From an uncultured Prevotella sp. (GTDB lineage Bacteria > Bacteroidota > Bacteroidia > Bacteroidales > Bacteroidaceae), in the NCBI GenBank assembly GCA_945637645.1, contig CALZDK010000004.1, positions 1 through 24,813 of the forward strand: DNA of 24,813 nucleotides, written 5' to 3'. This document shows, piece after piece, positions 15,931 to 23,252 of this stretch. The position numbers were made by a program, and so were the translations under genes. The notes below the pieces were generated by a model. The model was not told the DNA's origin. It saw only the letters and a list, made by a program, of their open reading frames with translations, and made no database searches. Position 1 is the stretch's first letter; the number at the start of each line of letters is the position of its first letter.

Positions 15931-16224
15931 CTACTGGTCTGTCAAGAGAGTGATGCACTTGTTAACGTCGCGAATCAGTTTTGCCAGTTTTGCTTTCGTT
16001 GCCTCAAGGTCACCGTCAGCCACTTCCAGCATCCTCGCCGTCTTCAATGCCTCAAACTTATGTCCTGCCTCTTCGAGTTGTGAGCTGAGCCTTTTGTTGT
16101 CCTCCTCACTTTTCTCAAGCATGGCATAGAGTTCCCTGTTCTCCTCTTTCAGTTTCTGAAACTGGAGAATCATTTGCCGCATACGCGACTCAAACCTTGC
16201 CAATGTTTCTTCGTAAGGACTCAT
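15931..16224 (-). CDS. Small coiled-coil protein upstream of zapA
   Basis: A 97-residue protein that is almost wholly predicted helix with heptad spacing (MILQFQKLKEENRELYAMLEK and onward). It has no Cys-based site, signal peptide or membrane segment. No family is certain. Its position directly before zapA and its all-coiled-coil form recall ZapB, which binds ZapA in Proteobacteria, but this is inference from context and not homology. The ATG at 16224 was chosen over a GTG at 16233 because the promoter box at 16245-16252 predicts transcription starting near 16239. First gene of the three-gene operon with zapA and rny. Confidence 0.8.
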   Translation of the reverse strand: MSPYEETLARFESRMRQMILQFQKLKEENRELYAMLEKSEEDNKRLSSQLEEAGHKFEALKTARMLEVADGDLEATKAKLAKLIRDVNKCITLLTDQ

Positions 16225-16244
16225 ACTCTTCACTCATTGTAATA

Positions 16245-16252
16245 CAAAGGTA
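16245..16252 (-). promoter_or_regulatory. Promoter -7 box of the coiled-coil/zapA/rny operon
   Basis: The minus strand reads TAccTTTG, an exact consensus, about 20 nt before the ATG at 16224. No clear TTTG -33 box is seen. Confidence 0.6.
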
Positions 16253-16270
16253 TTGCTTTTTTCTTACACC

Positions 16271-16315
16271 ACGTCTTTGTTGGACGTTTTTTTAATGTTT
16301 TTTAATCAAACGTCC
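16271..16315. repeat. Overlapping inverted repeats between two minus-strand genes
   Basis: ACGTC (16271-16275) pairs with GACGT (16283-16287). That right arm also lies in GGACGTTT (16282-16289), which pairs with AAACGTCC (16308-16315). The two hairpins exclude each other. The region may end transcription of the 16340-16978 gene, though no T run follows on the minus strand. Confidence 0.4.
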
Positions 16316-16339
16316 CTCGCAGAATGAGAAAATGCATTT

Positions 16340-16978
16340 TCATTTGCCCTTTACATCCTCATCCTTTGGACGCGGTTCCTTTTTCGCCAGCATCACCACC
16401 TTATATACAAAAGATGTGGTCCACTGCTGAGAGAAGCCAAGCTTCGCGGAATACTGACGTATTGCGACCACCGTTTTTAGCACACCTGGGTCGGTATAGT
16501 CGTTCTTGTTGAAAATATCGTTAACGGTCTTCTCCGTCATGGTATAGATTGCTTTCTTCATGAACGATGGGACACGCAACTTGAATTTCATAAGATTGCC
16601 AATAAGCATCATGAGGTCTTGAGTGAAGCCCTGGAACTGCACCATATACATCTGCACGTCCTGCACCTTACGGCAACGCTTTCTTATGCTTTGGTCTATT
16701 TCCTTGAAGAAATTGTCGTCCATCTCATAGATGTCTTTAAGCATCTTCTTGCATCGCGAGCGTTCTCCAATGCCAAGACGATTGTTTACTGTAGGCACAC
16801 GCAACGTGGTTTTGAACACTCTCAGGTCAGGGAGTGCGGCAAGGTTTGTTATGCCGAGGTCGGCTGCCATTGATGCCTGAAAATATACTCGTATGAGAGT
16901 CATGAAATCCTCCATGCCTCCCGTCTTTTGCTGTTCGCCGTCTGTTTTACGGCCGAAAATCTTCGATAATATACTCAT
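16340..16978 (-). CDS. Conserved-looking hypothetical cytoplasmic protein
   Basis: Not recognised with confidence. It is a 212-residue basic protein, mostly helical, with no signal peptide or membrane segment. It opens MSILSKIFGRK, has a central Lys/Arg-rich stretch (GERSRCKKMLKDIY; DQSIRKRCRKVQDVQ) and a Lys/Glu/Asp-rich tail. Composition and codon use resemble neighbouring housekeeping genes, and a consensus promoter box lies just upstream, so it is very likely a real gene. It is divergent from rfbA and forms its own unit. Similar short helical proteins of unknown role are common in Bacteroidales. Confidence 0.75.
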   Translation of the reverse strand: MSILSKIFGRKTDGEQQKTGGMEDFMTLIRVYFQASMAADLGITNLAALPDLRVFKTTLRVPTVNNRLGIGERSRCKKMLKDIYEMDDNFFKEIDQSIRKRCRKVQDVQMYMVQFQGFTQDLMMLIGNLMKFKLRVPSFMKKAIYTMTEKTVNDIFNKNDYTDPGVLKTVVAIRQYSAKLGFSQQWTTSFVYKVVMLAKKEPRPKDEDVKGK

Positions 16979-16996
16979 TTATATAGTTTTTGGGTG

Positions 16997-17004
16997 CAAA
17001 GTTA
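16997..17004 (-). promoter_or_regulatory. Promoter -7 box of the hypothetical gene
   Basis: The minus strand reads TAacTTTG, a consensus -7 box, 18 nt before the ATG at 16978. No clear -33 box. Confidence 0.6.
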
Positions 17005-17044
17005 CATCTTTTTCTTCATATTTGGCGTTTTTTAGCTCAAAATC

Positions 17045-17075
17045 TTTCCTCAGTGAGAAATATTTATTATCTTTG
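17045..17075 (+). promoter_or_regulatory. Promoter of rfbA
   Basis: TTTC (17045-17048, one mismatch) and TAtcTTTG (17068-17075) are 19 nt apart. Transcription would begin about 32 nt before the ATG at 17113, so longer versions of the gene beginning upstream of it are excluded. Confidence 0.65.
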
Positions 17076-17112
17076 TGGCAAAATAACTCAAGAACATACA
17101 AATATAAGAAGA

Positions 17113-17982
17113 ATGAAAGGTATAGTATTGGCAGGTGGTAGCGGAACAAGACTGTATCCCATCACCAAAGGAATAAGTAAGCAGCTGATTCCCATCTTTG
17201 ACAAACCGATGATTTACTATCCAATCTCGGTGCTGATGTTGGCGGGCATCAGGGAGATACTCATCATCAGCACTCCCCACGACCTTCCCGCTTTCCGCAG
17301 GTTGCTCGGCAACGGCAGCGAGCTGGGAGTGAGATTTGAGTATGCTGAGCAGCCATCGCCCGACGGACTTGCCCAGGCATTCATCATTGGAGAGGAATTC
17401 ATCGGTAAGGATGCCGTGTGTCTTGTACTCGGCGACAACATTTTCTATGGAGGCGGGTTCACTGGAATGTTGAAAGAAAGTGTGAGAAATGCGGAGGCTA
17501 ACAATCTCGCCACCGTCTTTGGCTACTACGTCAACGACCCTGAGCGATATGGTGTGGCAGAGTTTGACGAAAGCGGAAAATGTCTCAGCATAGAAGAGAA
17601 ACCGGCGAATCCGAAATCCAACTATGCCGTAGTGGGCCTCTATTTCTACCCCAACAGTGTTGTGGAAGTGGCAAAGAACATAAAGCCAAGTGCTCGCGGC
17701 GAGTTGGAAATAACCACTGTAAACCAGACATATCTTAATAATGAAGCTCTGAAGGTGTTGCCACTGCAACGCGGCTTCGCTTGGTTGGACACCGGCACAC
17801 ACGACAGCCTCAGCGAGGCAAGCACTTTCATAGAGGTGATAGAAAAGCGCCAAGGATTAAAAGTGGCTTGTCTGGAAGAAATTGCATACAAGCGCGGTTG
17901 GATATCACTCGAACAACTGCACGAGCTTGCCAAACCAATGTCAAAAAACGGTTACGGACAATATCTTCTGAATGTAAAATGA
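17113..17982 (+). CDS. rfbA: Glucose-1-phosphate thymidylyltransferase
   Basis: A 289-residue nucleotidyltransferase that makes dTDP-glucose from dTTP and glucose-1-phosphate, the first step to dTDP-L-rhamnose and other dTDP sugars for surface glycans. It opens MKGIVLAGGSGTRLYPIT (nucleotide-binding GGxGTRL) and continues with the ISKQLIPIFDKPMIYYP signature. LGDNIFYG (metal-binding Asp) and the later EEKP and GFAWLDTGTHDSL motifs follow. Length matches the RmlA family. The ATG at 17113 was chosen by family alignment and by the promoter at 17045-17075. The other rml genes (B, C, D) are not adjacent, so this copy stands alone. Its stop lies inside the second copy of the 50-bp repeat. Confidence 0.96.
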   Translation: MKGIVLAGGSGTRLYPITKGISKQLIPIFDKPMIYYPISVLMLAGIREILIISTPHDLPAFRRLLGNGSELGVRFEYAEQPSPDGLAQAFIIGEEFIGKDAVCLVLGDNIFYGGGFTGMLKESVRNAEANNLATVFGYYVNDPERYGVAEFDESGKCLSIEEKPANPKSNYAVVGLYFYPNSVVEVAKNIKPSARGELEITTVNQTYLNNEALKVLPLQRGFAWLDTGTHDSLSEASTFIEVIEKRQGLKVACLEEIAYKRGWISLEQLHELAKPMSKNGYGQYLLNVK

Positions 17983-18023
17983 AGAATGTTTTCAAAAACA
18001 TTCTTCATTCTTCATTCTTCACT
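17974..18023. repeat. 50-bp dispersed repeat, copy B (inverted), two-way terminator
   Basis: Reverse complement of the 5257-5306 element with 48 of 50 positions identical. Stem 17978-17992 pairs with 17995-18009, followed by GAAGAAT-type heptamer repeats (complement strand). It holds the rfbA stop codon and ends 15 nt before the STAS gene stop, again between convergent genes. Confidence 0.8.
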
Positions 18024-18038
18024 TAAATAACTCTTCAT

Positions 18039-18338
18039 TTAGTTTATCTTCAGGAATCTTGAGAAACCAGTCATGTCGAAGACCTTCTTTATCTGAGGCT
18101 TCACACCTGTCAGTTTCATCTCTCCCTTATTTGCCGTAACCATCTTCTGCGCTTTCAGAATCACACGCAGACCACTACTGCTGATATAGTCAAGCTCTGA
18201 GCAGTCGAAAACTACGTTTACTCCCGACTCGGTGATTACAGGATTTATCTCACGTTCAAAATCACCTGCATTGATGGTGTCGATACGGGCACCTGTCTTG
18301 ATGAGAACCTCGTTCCCATTTCTTACAATTTCTGCCAT
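18039..18338 (-). CDS. STAS-domain anti-sigma factor antagonist (RsbV/SpoIIAA-like)
   Basis: A 99-residue single STAS domain. Members bind an RsbW-type kinase when unphosphorylated and release its target. The phosphorylatable serine lies in the conserved segment YISSSGLRVIL, and the FDCSELDYI strand precedes it as in RsbV. AGGAG lies 8 nt upstream of the ATG, a clear Shine-Dalgarno. It is 33 nt downstream of the RsbW-like gene, the usual partner. Bacteroidetes lack sigma-B, so the regulated partner is unknown. A PP2C/SpoIIE phosphatase, which would dephosphorylate it, is not in this window. Last gene of the minus-strand cluster, ending at the repeat terminator. Confidence 0.92.
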   Translation of the reverse strand: MAEIVRNGNEVLIKTGARIDTINAGDFEREINPVITESGVNVVFDCSELDYISSSGLRVILKAQKMVTANKGEMKLTGVKPQIKKVFDMTGFSRFLKIN

Positions 18339-18371
18339 TGTTTTTCTCCTTATTAGTTTATTATTTTTTTT

Positions 18372-18782
18372 TTATTTTATTACTTTCTTAAGCGTCAGTA
18401 CATTCTGGACATCAACGCGCTGATAGGTCACCTCGTCCATAATGTTCTTCACTATGTATATTCCAAGACCACCTATTTGTCTGTCCTCCGCCGACAATGT
18501 CACATCAGCTTCCTCAACCTTTGTCGGGTCAAACGCCTTACCCTTGTCGGTAATGGTGAACACCAACGAATCGTTGAGCGAAACTGCAGAGATGCTCACC
18601 GTCCCAACCTTGTCTTTGGGATAGGCATAAAGGATGACATTAGACACCACTTCCTCGAGAGCGAGATTGAGATTCATCTCCAACTCTGGATCGAGATTCA
18701 GTTCGGCAGCCACCTCTTCAACGAGAGCGGCAAGTTTGTCAAGTTCCTCCACCTCGTTTTTGATTTCGATTTCCTTGTTCAT
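18372..18782 (-). CDS. RsbW-like ATP-binding protein (anti-sigma/serine kinase type)
   Basis: A 136-residue GHKL ATPase of the HATPase_c_2 type. The N box LALEEVVSNVILYAY is around residues 40-55, the G1 box is TDKGKAFDP, and the G2 box is GGLGIYIVKNIMD near 103-115. It lacks a dimerisation/His domain, so it is not a sensor kinase. In partner-switching systems such proteins phosphorylate an STAS protein and sequester a target. The STAS gene follows after 33 nt. It is separated from the upstream ABC transporter gene by 106 nt containing hairpins and no consensus promoter, so coexpression with the transporters is possible but not shown. Confidence 0.9.
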   Translation of the reverse strand: MNKEIEIKNEVEELDKLAALVEEVAAELNLDPELEMNLNLALEEVVSNVILYAYPKDKVGTVSISAVSLNDSLVFTITDKGKAFDPTKVEEADVTLSAEDRQIGGLGIYIVKNIMDEVTYQRVDVQNVLTLKKVIK

Positions 18783-18888
18783 ATCTACAGGCTTTTTTAT
18801 TGTTGTTTTTAACTTTTATCCCTAATGCTGTCATGGTGAATTTCGTCACCATTACTTCACACGTCATTATATATATAATAATGTGTCA
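18783..18888 (-). other. Structured spacer between ABC transporter and RsbW-like gene
   Basis: It contains a 7-bp perfect stem (18833-18839 with 18846-18852, 6-nt loop) and an AT-rich imperfect palindrome around 18859-18887 just after the transporter stop. No T run follows either on the minus strand, and no TAnnTTTG box is seen, so they may be processing or attenuation sites. Confidence 0.45.
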
Positions 18889-21051
18889 TCAGATCTGTCT
18901 CTTTGCCATCTTGTAGAACAGCCCCTTGCGTTGCATCAGCTGTTCGTAGTTTCCTTCCTCCACTATTGCCCCCTTGTCGAGCACAATAATACGGTTGCAG
19001 TTTCGTATGGTGCTAAGTCGGTGGGCGACAACTATTCTGGTGCAATCGAGCTTATCAAGATGTTCCGCCACAAGTTTCTGACTAAGGTTGTCGAGAGCAC
19101 TTGTCGCCTCGTCAAAGAGCAGAATCGACGGATTGGAAATTAGAGCACGTGCAATGAGAATGCGTTGTTTCTGGCCTCCACTGAAACCGTTGTTTCCCTC
19201 GCTCACTATCGTTTGCATCTGCATTGGCATCTGTCTGATGTCGTCTGCTATGCCAGCCAGTTCCGCTGCTCTCCATGCGTCGTCCATGGTACTGTTGGGC
19301 GATGTGATGGTGATGTTGCTGAAGATGTCGCCGGAGAAAAGGCTTCCGTTCTGCAGACAGGTGCCTATCAGTCGGCGCAAACTTGTCTTGTCGCATTTCG
19401 AAAGGTCGTAGTTGTCGTAGAACACACCGCCTGCCTGCGGATGCTCAAAGCCCAGAAGCAGTCGTAGCAACGTGCTCTTTCCACAACCCGACGGTCCTAC
19501 AATTGCCACATAGTCGCCGGCATTAATCTTTAGGTTGAAATGTCTGAACAGCCAGTTGCTCTCATCACCATAGCGGAACGAGAGGTCGCTAATCTCAATG
19601 TTTCCACTCAGATACTGAACCTGTGGCGCATCGGGCTGCAGCTCCGGCACATTGGACAGCACTGGCGCAGCTATTTTCAGAAGTGGCGTTATCTTTGCAA
19701 GGTCTGGAATGGTGGCTGACATGGAAGACAGTGCCGAGGCTATCATTCCGTAGGCAACGCTGAAAGCGATGAAGTCAGACACTCCCACATGATATTCCAC
19801 GGCATACCAGTAAAGCACAGCTATGCTTCCCATTTGGCAAAGGGCTATAAGCGCCGGCATCATCTTAACAGAGATGGGAGGATTGTAGCTTATGTGGGCA
19901 CAGTGGCGATAGAGGTCGAGCCATTTTGTAAAAGCTCTTTTCTCCGAACCGGTAAGCTTTATTTTCTGTATTCCGGAGAATAGGTCGTACTCCATACCAT
20001 CGAGTACCGACTTATGGTCGGCAAACTCTTTTTCCTCATTATGCATCTGCACAAAATAGACAATGAGCAATACAGTATGCACCGAGAGCACAATAAGCGA
20101 CGGAACAAGCAACTCCTTTGCATACACAATTATCTGAAACACATAAACTATGGCAAAGAGCAAAGTGAACAAAGCTCCTCGAATGGCTTCATTGGCAAAG
20201 GCATTCAGGCGGCTGATAGACGACACGCGGTTTGTTATCTCGCCCGACGAGTATTTCCAGAAGAAATCTGTGTCGAGAGTGAAAATTCGCGCCATAAAGG
20301 CCGTCTGCATGTGCATCTGCAAAATGTCCTTTGCCCGATAGATAAGCTTGTTTCTCATCACCTCTATCAATGCGCTTCCGACAACGACTCCACTAAACAA
20401 TGCGGCTATAGGGTAAAGGTCCGAAAGGATTCCGTTAGGTATTACGTTGTTGAATATCTGTTTGTTGATGAATGGGATGAACATACCAAAAAGGCTCACT
20501 ACAAACGCTGCCAACAACAGGGCAAAAACAGCGGAAGTGGGCAAAACACTTGCAACAAACTTCAACAAGTCCCTTTTAGTCAGCGACTTTGGTGGCAATG
20601 ACGGATAAAATGCCAAAGCATCACGCTTCACATTCTTCATCAGTTCGGTATTGACACGACGTACATTCCCTTCGGAATCGATACACTTATAGCCAAAATG
20701 CCACTTTGCCGGAAGAAAAAGAAGCATGTTGCCTTCATTGTCCTGCCCCAACTTCGGACCAACAGTCGTCTGCCACCACTTACCGTCAAATTGTATTCGA
20801 TGCTGCATTATTCCTACAGGCCGCAAAATGCGCTCAAGTTGCTCGTCGGGGGTAAGCAGACCATCGTCGTCAAGGACATAGTCAGTGACCCTCAAGTACT
20901 CAAGAAGCATGCAGAGTACATGATTGCCAGAGTTTTTTATCGACCCTCGGTCAACATTAAACCCCATATCCTTGGCGGTGTCACCGAAAACCTCCCGCAA
21001 CGAGGCGGTCTCGCGCTCACGCCTTTTGTTTATCTGATCGTCAAATAACAT
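18889..21051 (-). CDS. ABC transporter permease/ATPase, NHLM ABC2-like, no peptidase
   Basis: A 720-residue half-transporter resembling the second ABC protein of NHLM-type peptide export systems. Residues 1-160 form a soluble region (includes GKWWQTTVGPKLG and LPAKWHFGYKCID) with no C39 catalytic motif. The membrane domain spans about 170-440. The ATPase has Walker A GPSGCGKST near 519, signature FSGGQ near 623, Walker B ILLFDE with D near 647, and H-loop VAHRLS near 677; all are intact. The ATG at 21051 was chosen because AAGGAAG lies just upstream; a GTG at 21078 would overlap the upstream transporter gene. Spacing of 11 nt from the C39 transporter gene indicates one operon and probably one heterodimer. 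Confidence 0.88.
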   Translation of the reverse strand: MLFDDQINKRRERETASLREVFGDTAKDMGFNVDRGSIKNSGNHVLCMLLEYLRVTDYVLDDDGLLTPDEQLERILRPVGIMQHRIQFDGKWWQTTVGPKLGQDNEGNMLLFLPAKWHFGYKCIDSEGNVRRVNTELMKNVKRDALAFYPSLPPKSLTKRDLLKFVASVLPTSAVFALLLAAFVVSLFGMFIPFINKQIFNNVIPNGILSDLYPIAALFSGVVVGSALIEVMRNKLIYRAKDILQMHMQTAFMARIFTLDTDFFWKYSSGEITNRVSSISRLNAFANEAIRGALFTLLFAIVYVFQIIVYAKELLVPSLIVLSVHTVLLIVYFVQMHNEEKEFADHKSVLDGMEYDLFSGIQKIKLTGSEKRAFTKWLDLYRHCAHISYNPPISVKMMPALIALCQMGSIAVLYWYAVEYHVGVSDFIAFSVAYGMIASALSSMSATIPDLAKITPLLKIAAPVLSNVPELQPDAPQVQYLSGNIEISDLSFRYGDESNWLFRHFNLKINAGDYVAIVGPSGCGKSTLLRLLLGFEHPQAGGVFYDNYDLSKCDKTSLRRLIGTCLQNGSLFSGDIFSNITITSPNSTMDDAWRAAELAGIADDIRQMPMQMQTIVSEGNNGFSGGQKQRILIARALISNPSILLFDEATSALDNLSQKLVAEHLDKLDCTRIVVAHRLSTIRNCNRIIVLDKGAIVEEGNYEQLMQRKGLFYKMAKRQI

Positions 21052-21062
21052 TTCAACTTCCT

Positions 21063-23231
21063 TTATTCTGTAAGCCACGAATCGTCATCACAATTCATAA
21101 GTTGCCTGTAATGCCCTTCTTGGGCTATCAGTTCGTCGTGCGTGCCACGTTGCACAATGTGTCCCTTATCCATAACGATTATTTCGTCGCAGTCACGCAC
21201 CGTACTCAGTCTGTGGGCTATTACTATTATCGATGCGCCACATTGGCGTATGCTCTGCATCACTTCGCGCTCCATAACCGTGTCAAGCGCACTTGTCGCC
21301 TCGTCAAGAACGAGAATTACCGGCTCACGTGCAAGGGCTGTGGCTATCTCCATTCTCTGTCGTTGGCCACCGGAGAAATTACCTCCTCCCCTTACCAATT
21401 TGGTGTTGAAGCCTCGTGGACGTGAGATTATGTCGTCGCGTATTCCTGCGTCAATGCAAGCCATCGTCATAGTGAAGTCCTCAACAGAATGGTCCCACAT
21501 TTTCAGGTTCTCCGATATGGTATCGTTGAAGAGCACCACATTTTGGTCTATCACTGCCACCGAATTGACAAACTCGTCGTGGGTTATCTCGGAGATGTCG
21601 CGACCGTCGAAGAGTATCTGTCCGCTCCAAGGAGAGTAAAGTCCGGAAACGAGCTTCGCCACCGTGCTCTTTCCACAACCCGACGCCCCTACGATAGCCA
21701 CGCTCCGCCCCGGCTGCAGTTTCAGCGAAAAGTCGGTAATCAGCGGATCTGCCGTTGGGGTATAGCCGAATGTCACATTGCGCAGTTCCAACTCTCCCCT
21801 GAGTTTCATCTGGTCCGGCATCGCCTCGTCGTCACCTATCGGCATTGGCTCGTTTCTTTTCTGCAACGGGTAGGCAAGCACGTCGTCGATGCGCTCCATT
21901 TGCGACCTCAGTTCAATCACTGTCGTCGAACCTGTCATAAGTCCCATGGCAGGCTTCATAAACTCTGACATGAATCCCTGAAAAGCCATAAGCATACCAA
22001 TGCTGAACTCTCCGTTGAGTATCAGTGCCGCTCCAAGTATCAATACAAGGCTGTTGGCAAGGTGACCGAAGACGTATGGCAGGAAGGGTCTCTTCTGCAT
22101 TGCCACGCCCTGGTTGTGTCGGCGGGCGAAATTGCCTACCCAAAACTCAAAGAAGCTTCGCTCGGCACCTGCCGCCTTTATGCTCTCTATGTTGTCGATA
22201 CACGACATCGTGATGCCATAGAAACGTCCCTCGCTCTGCTCCTGTGCCCTGCTAAGGTTGTTTCGCAACTCACGCTCTTTGACCACGACATACATGTTCA
22301 GTGCCACAACGAGCAATCCCATTATGGTAAGCAGTATGCTGTAGTTTGCCATCAGGAAGACATACAATATGAGCAGTAACACATTTACGGCGTAGGGAGC
22401 CAACACCATGACAAGGGTTGTTGTTATTGTCTCGTTCAACGACTGTCGTTGCACTATGTCGCCCACATACCTCTGACTGTAGAATTCTATAGGCAGGTTC
22501 AACGCATGCCAAAGAAACCTTGCATTTCCCTTCAGCGACATACTTCCTGCAAAACGCCGTCCATAGACATTGTCGAGCAGCGCAAGGAGAAAATGGAAAA
22601 GCACCAATCCGCCCATGGCTAAGAAGAAGGCCGTTGACCACTCATCGTTCTTGCCCGTAATAATTCCGTCGAGGAAAACTTGCGAGAACAGAGGGTAGAG
22701 CATTCCTACGAACGCCATCAGTATTCCCATTACGAGAGTGAATACAAATGCGTCCGACACTCCCTTTATGTTCTCCTTGATATAATGGAAGATAGAAGTC
22801 TTATGACCACTCGGTATAAAATCGGGTCCAGGCTCGGCAGTGATGGCTATGCCCGTATAAGAGCGACTGAAGTCGCGCATTGGTACTGCCATGCTTCCAA
22901 ATGAAGGGTCGTTGATGAAGGCCATGCCCTTGTTGAAGCCTTTGAAAACAACAAAATGGTTGAAGTTCCAATGTATTATGGCGGGAGCCATTTTCTCCAA
23001 CGAGTCTATATCGGCTCTCCAGCCGTGAGCGTCCATGCCATAGTTTCTTGCAGCCAAGACGATGTTTCGAGCGTTGCTACCATCGCGCGACACACCACAG
23101 TCTGTACGCAGTTGCTCAAGCGAAACCCACTTACCATAATAGGCAAGCAGCATCGAGAGTGCGGCAGCGCCACACTCCACGGTCTCCATCTGCATGATAA
23201 CCGGTACGTTCTTGACTGTCTTGGATCTCAT
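21063..23231 (-). CDS. C39-peptidase ABC exporter, NHLM ABC1-like
   Basis: A 722-residue peptidase-containing exporter that would cleave a double-glycine-type leader and pump the peptide out. The N-terminal C39 domain (about 1-130) has Q14 and C20 in MQMETVECGAAAL, H92 in NHFVVFKG and D108 in INDPSFG, so the Cys-His-Asp triad is complete. The membrane domain is at about 160-440. The ATPase has Walker A GASGCGKST near 515, signature FSGGQRQR near 619, Walker B VLDEATS with D near 643, and H-loop IAHRLS near 673. An AGGAGAGGG Shine-Dalgarno precedes the ATG; it starts 21 nt after the HlyD gene. With the second ABC gene and HlyD it makes a three-gene export set. Confidence 0.93.
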   Translation of the reverse strand: MRSKTVKNVPVIMQMETVECGAAALSMLLAYYGKWVSLEQLRTDCGVSRDGSNARNIVLAARNYGMDAHGWRADIDSLEKMAPAIIHWNFNHFVVFKGFNKGMAFINDPSFGSMAVPMRDFSRSYTGIAITAEPGPDFIPSGHKTSIFHYIKENIKGVSDAFVFTLVMGILMAFVGMLYPLFSQVFLDGIITGKNDEWSTAFFLAMGGLVLFHFLLALLDNVYGRRFAGSMSLKGNARFLWHALNLPIEFYSQRYVGDIVQRQSLNETITTTLVMVLAPYAVNVLLLILYVFLMANYSILLTIMGLLVVALNMYVVVKERELRNNLSRAQEQSEGRFYGITMSCIDNIESIKAAGAERSFFEFWVGNFARRHNQGVAMQKRPFLPYVFGHLANSLVLILGAALILNGEFSIGMLMAFQGFMSEFMKPAMGLMTGSTTVIELRSQMERIDDVLAYPLQKRNEPMPIGDDEAMPDQMKLRGELELRNVTFGYTPTADPLITDFSLKLQPGRSVAIVGASGCGKSTVAKLVSGLYSPWSGQILFDGRDISEITHDEFVNSVAVIDQNVVLFNDTISENLKMWDHSVEDFTMTMACIDAGIRDDIISRPRGFNTKLVRGGGNFSGGQRQRMEIATALAREPVILVLDEATSALDTVMEREVMQSIRQCGASIIVIAHRLSTVRDCDEIIVMDKGHIVQRGTHDELIAQEGHYRQLMNCDDDSWLTE

Positions 23232-23252
23232 TTGCTACCCTCTCCTATCAAC

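Noticed and set aside
15356..16129. Long plus-strand open frame across rny, zapA and the coiled-coil gene
   Set aside because: It is antisense to three well-supported genes and shows Ser/Phe-rich composition typical of reversed coiled-coil codons.
16990..17112. Longer version of rfbA from an upstream ATG
   Set aside because: The extra 41 residues are not part of the RmlA family and lie over the promoter; the ATG at 17113 begins the conserved MKGIVLAGG.
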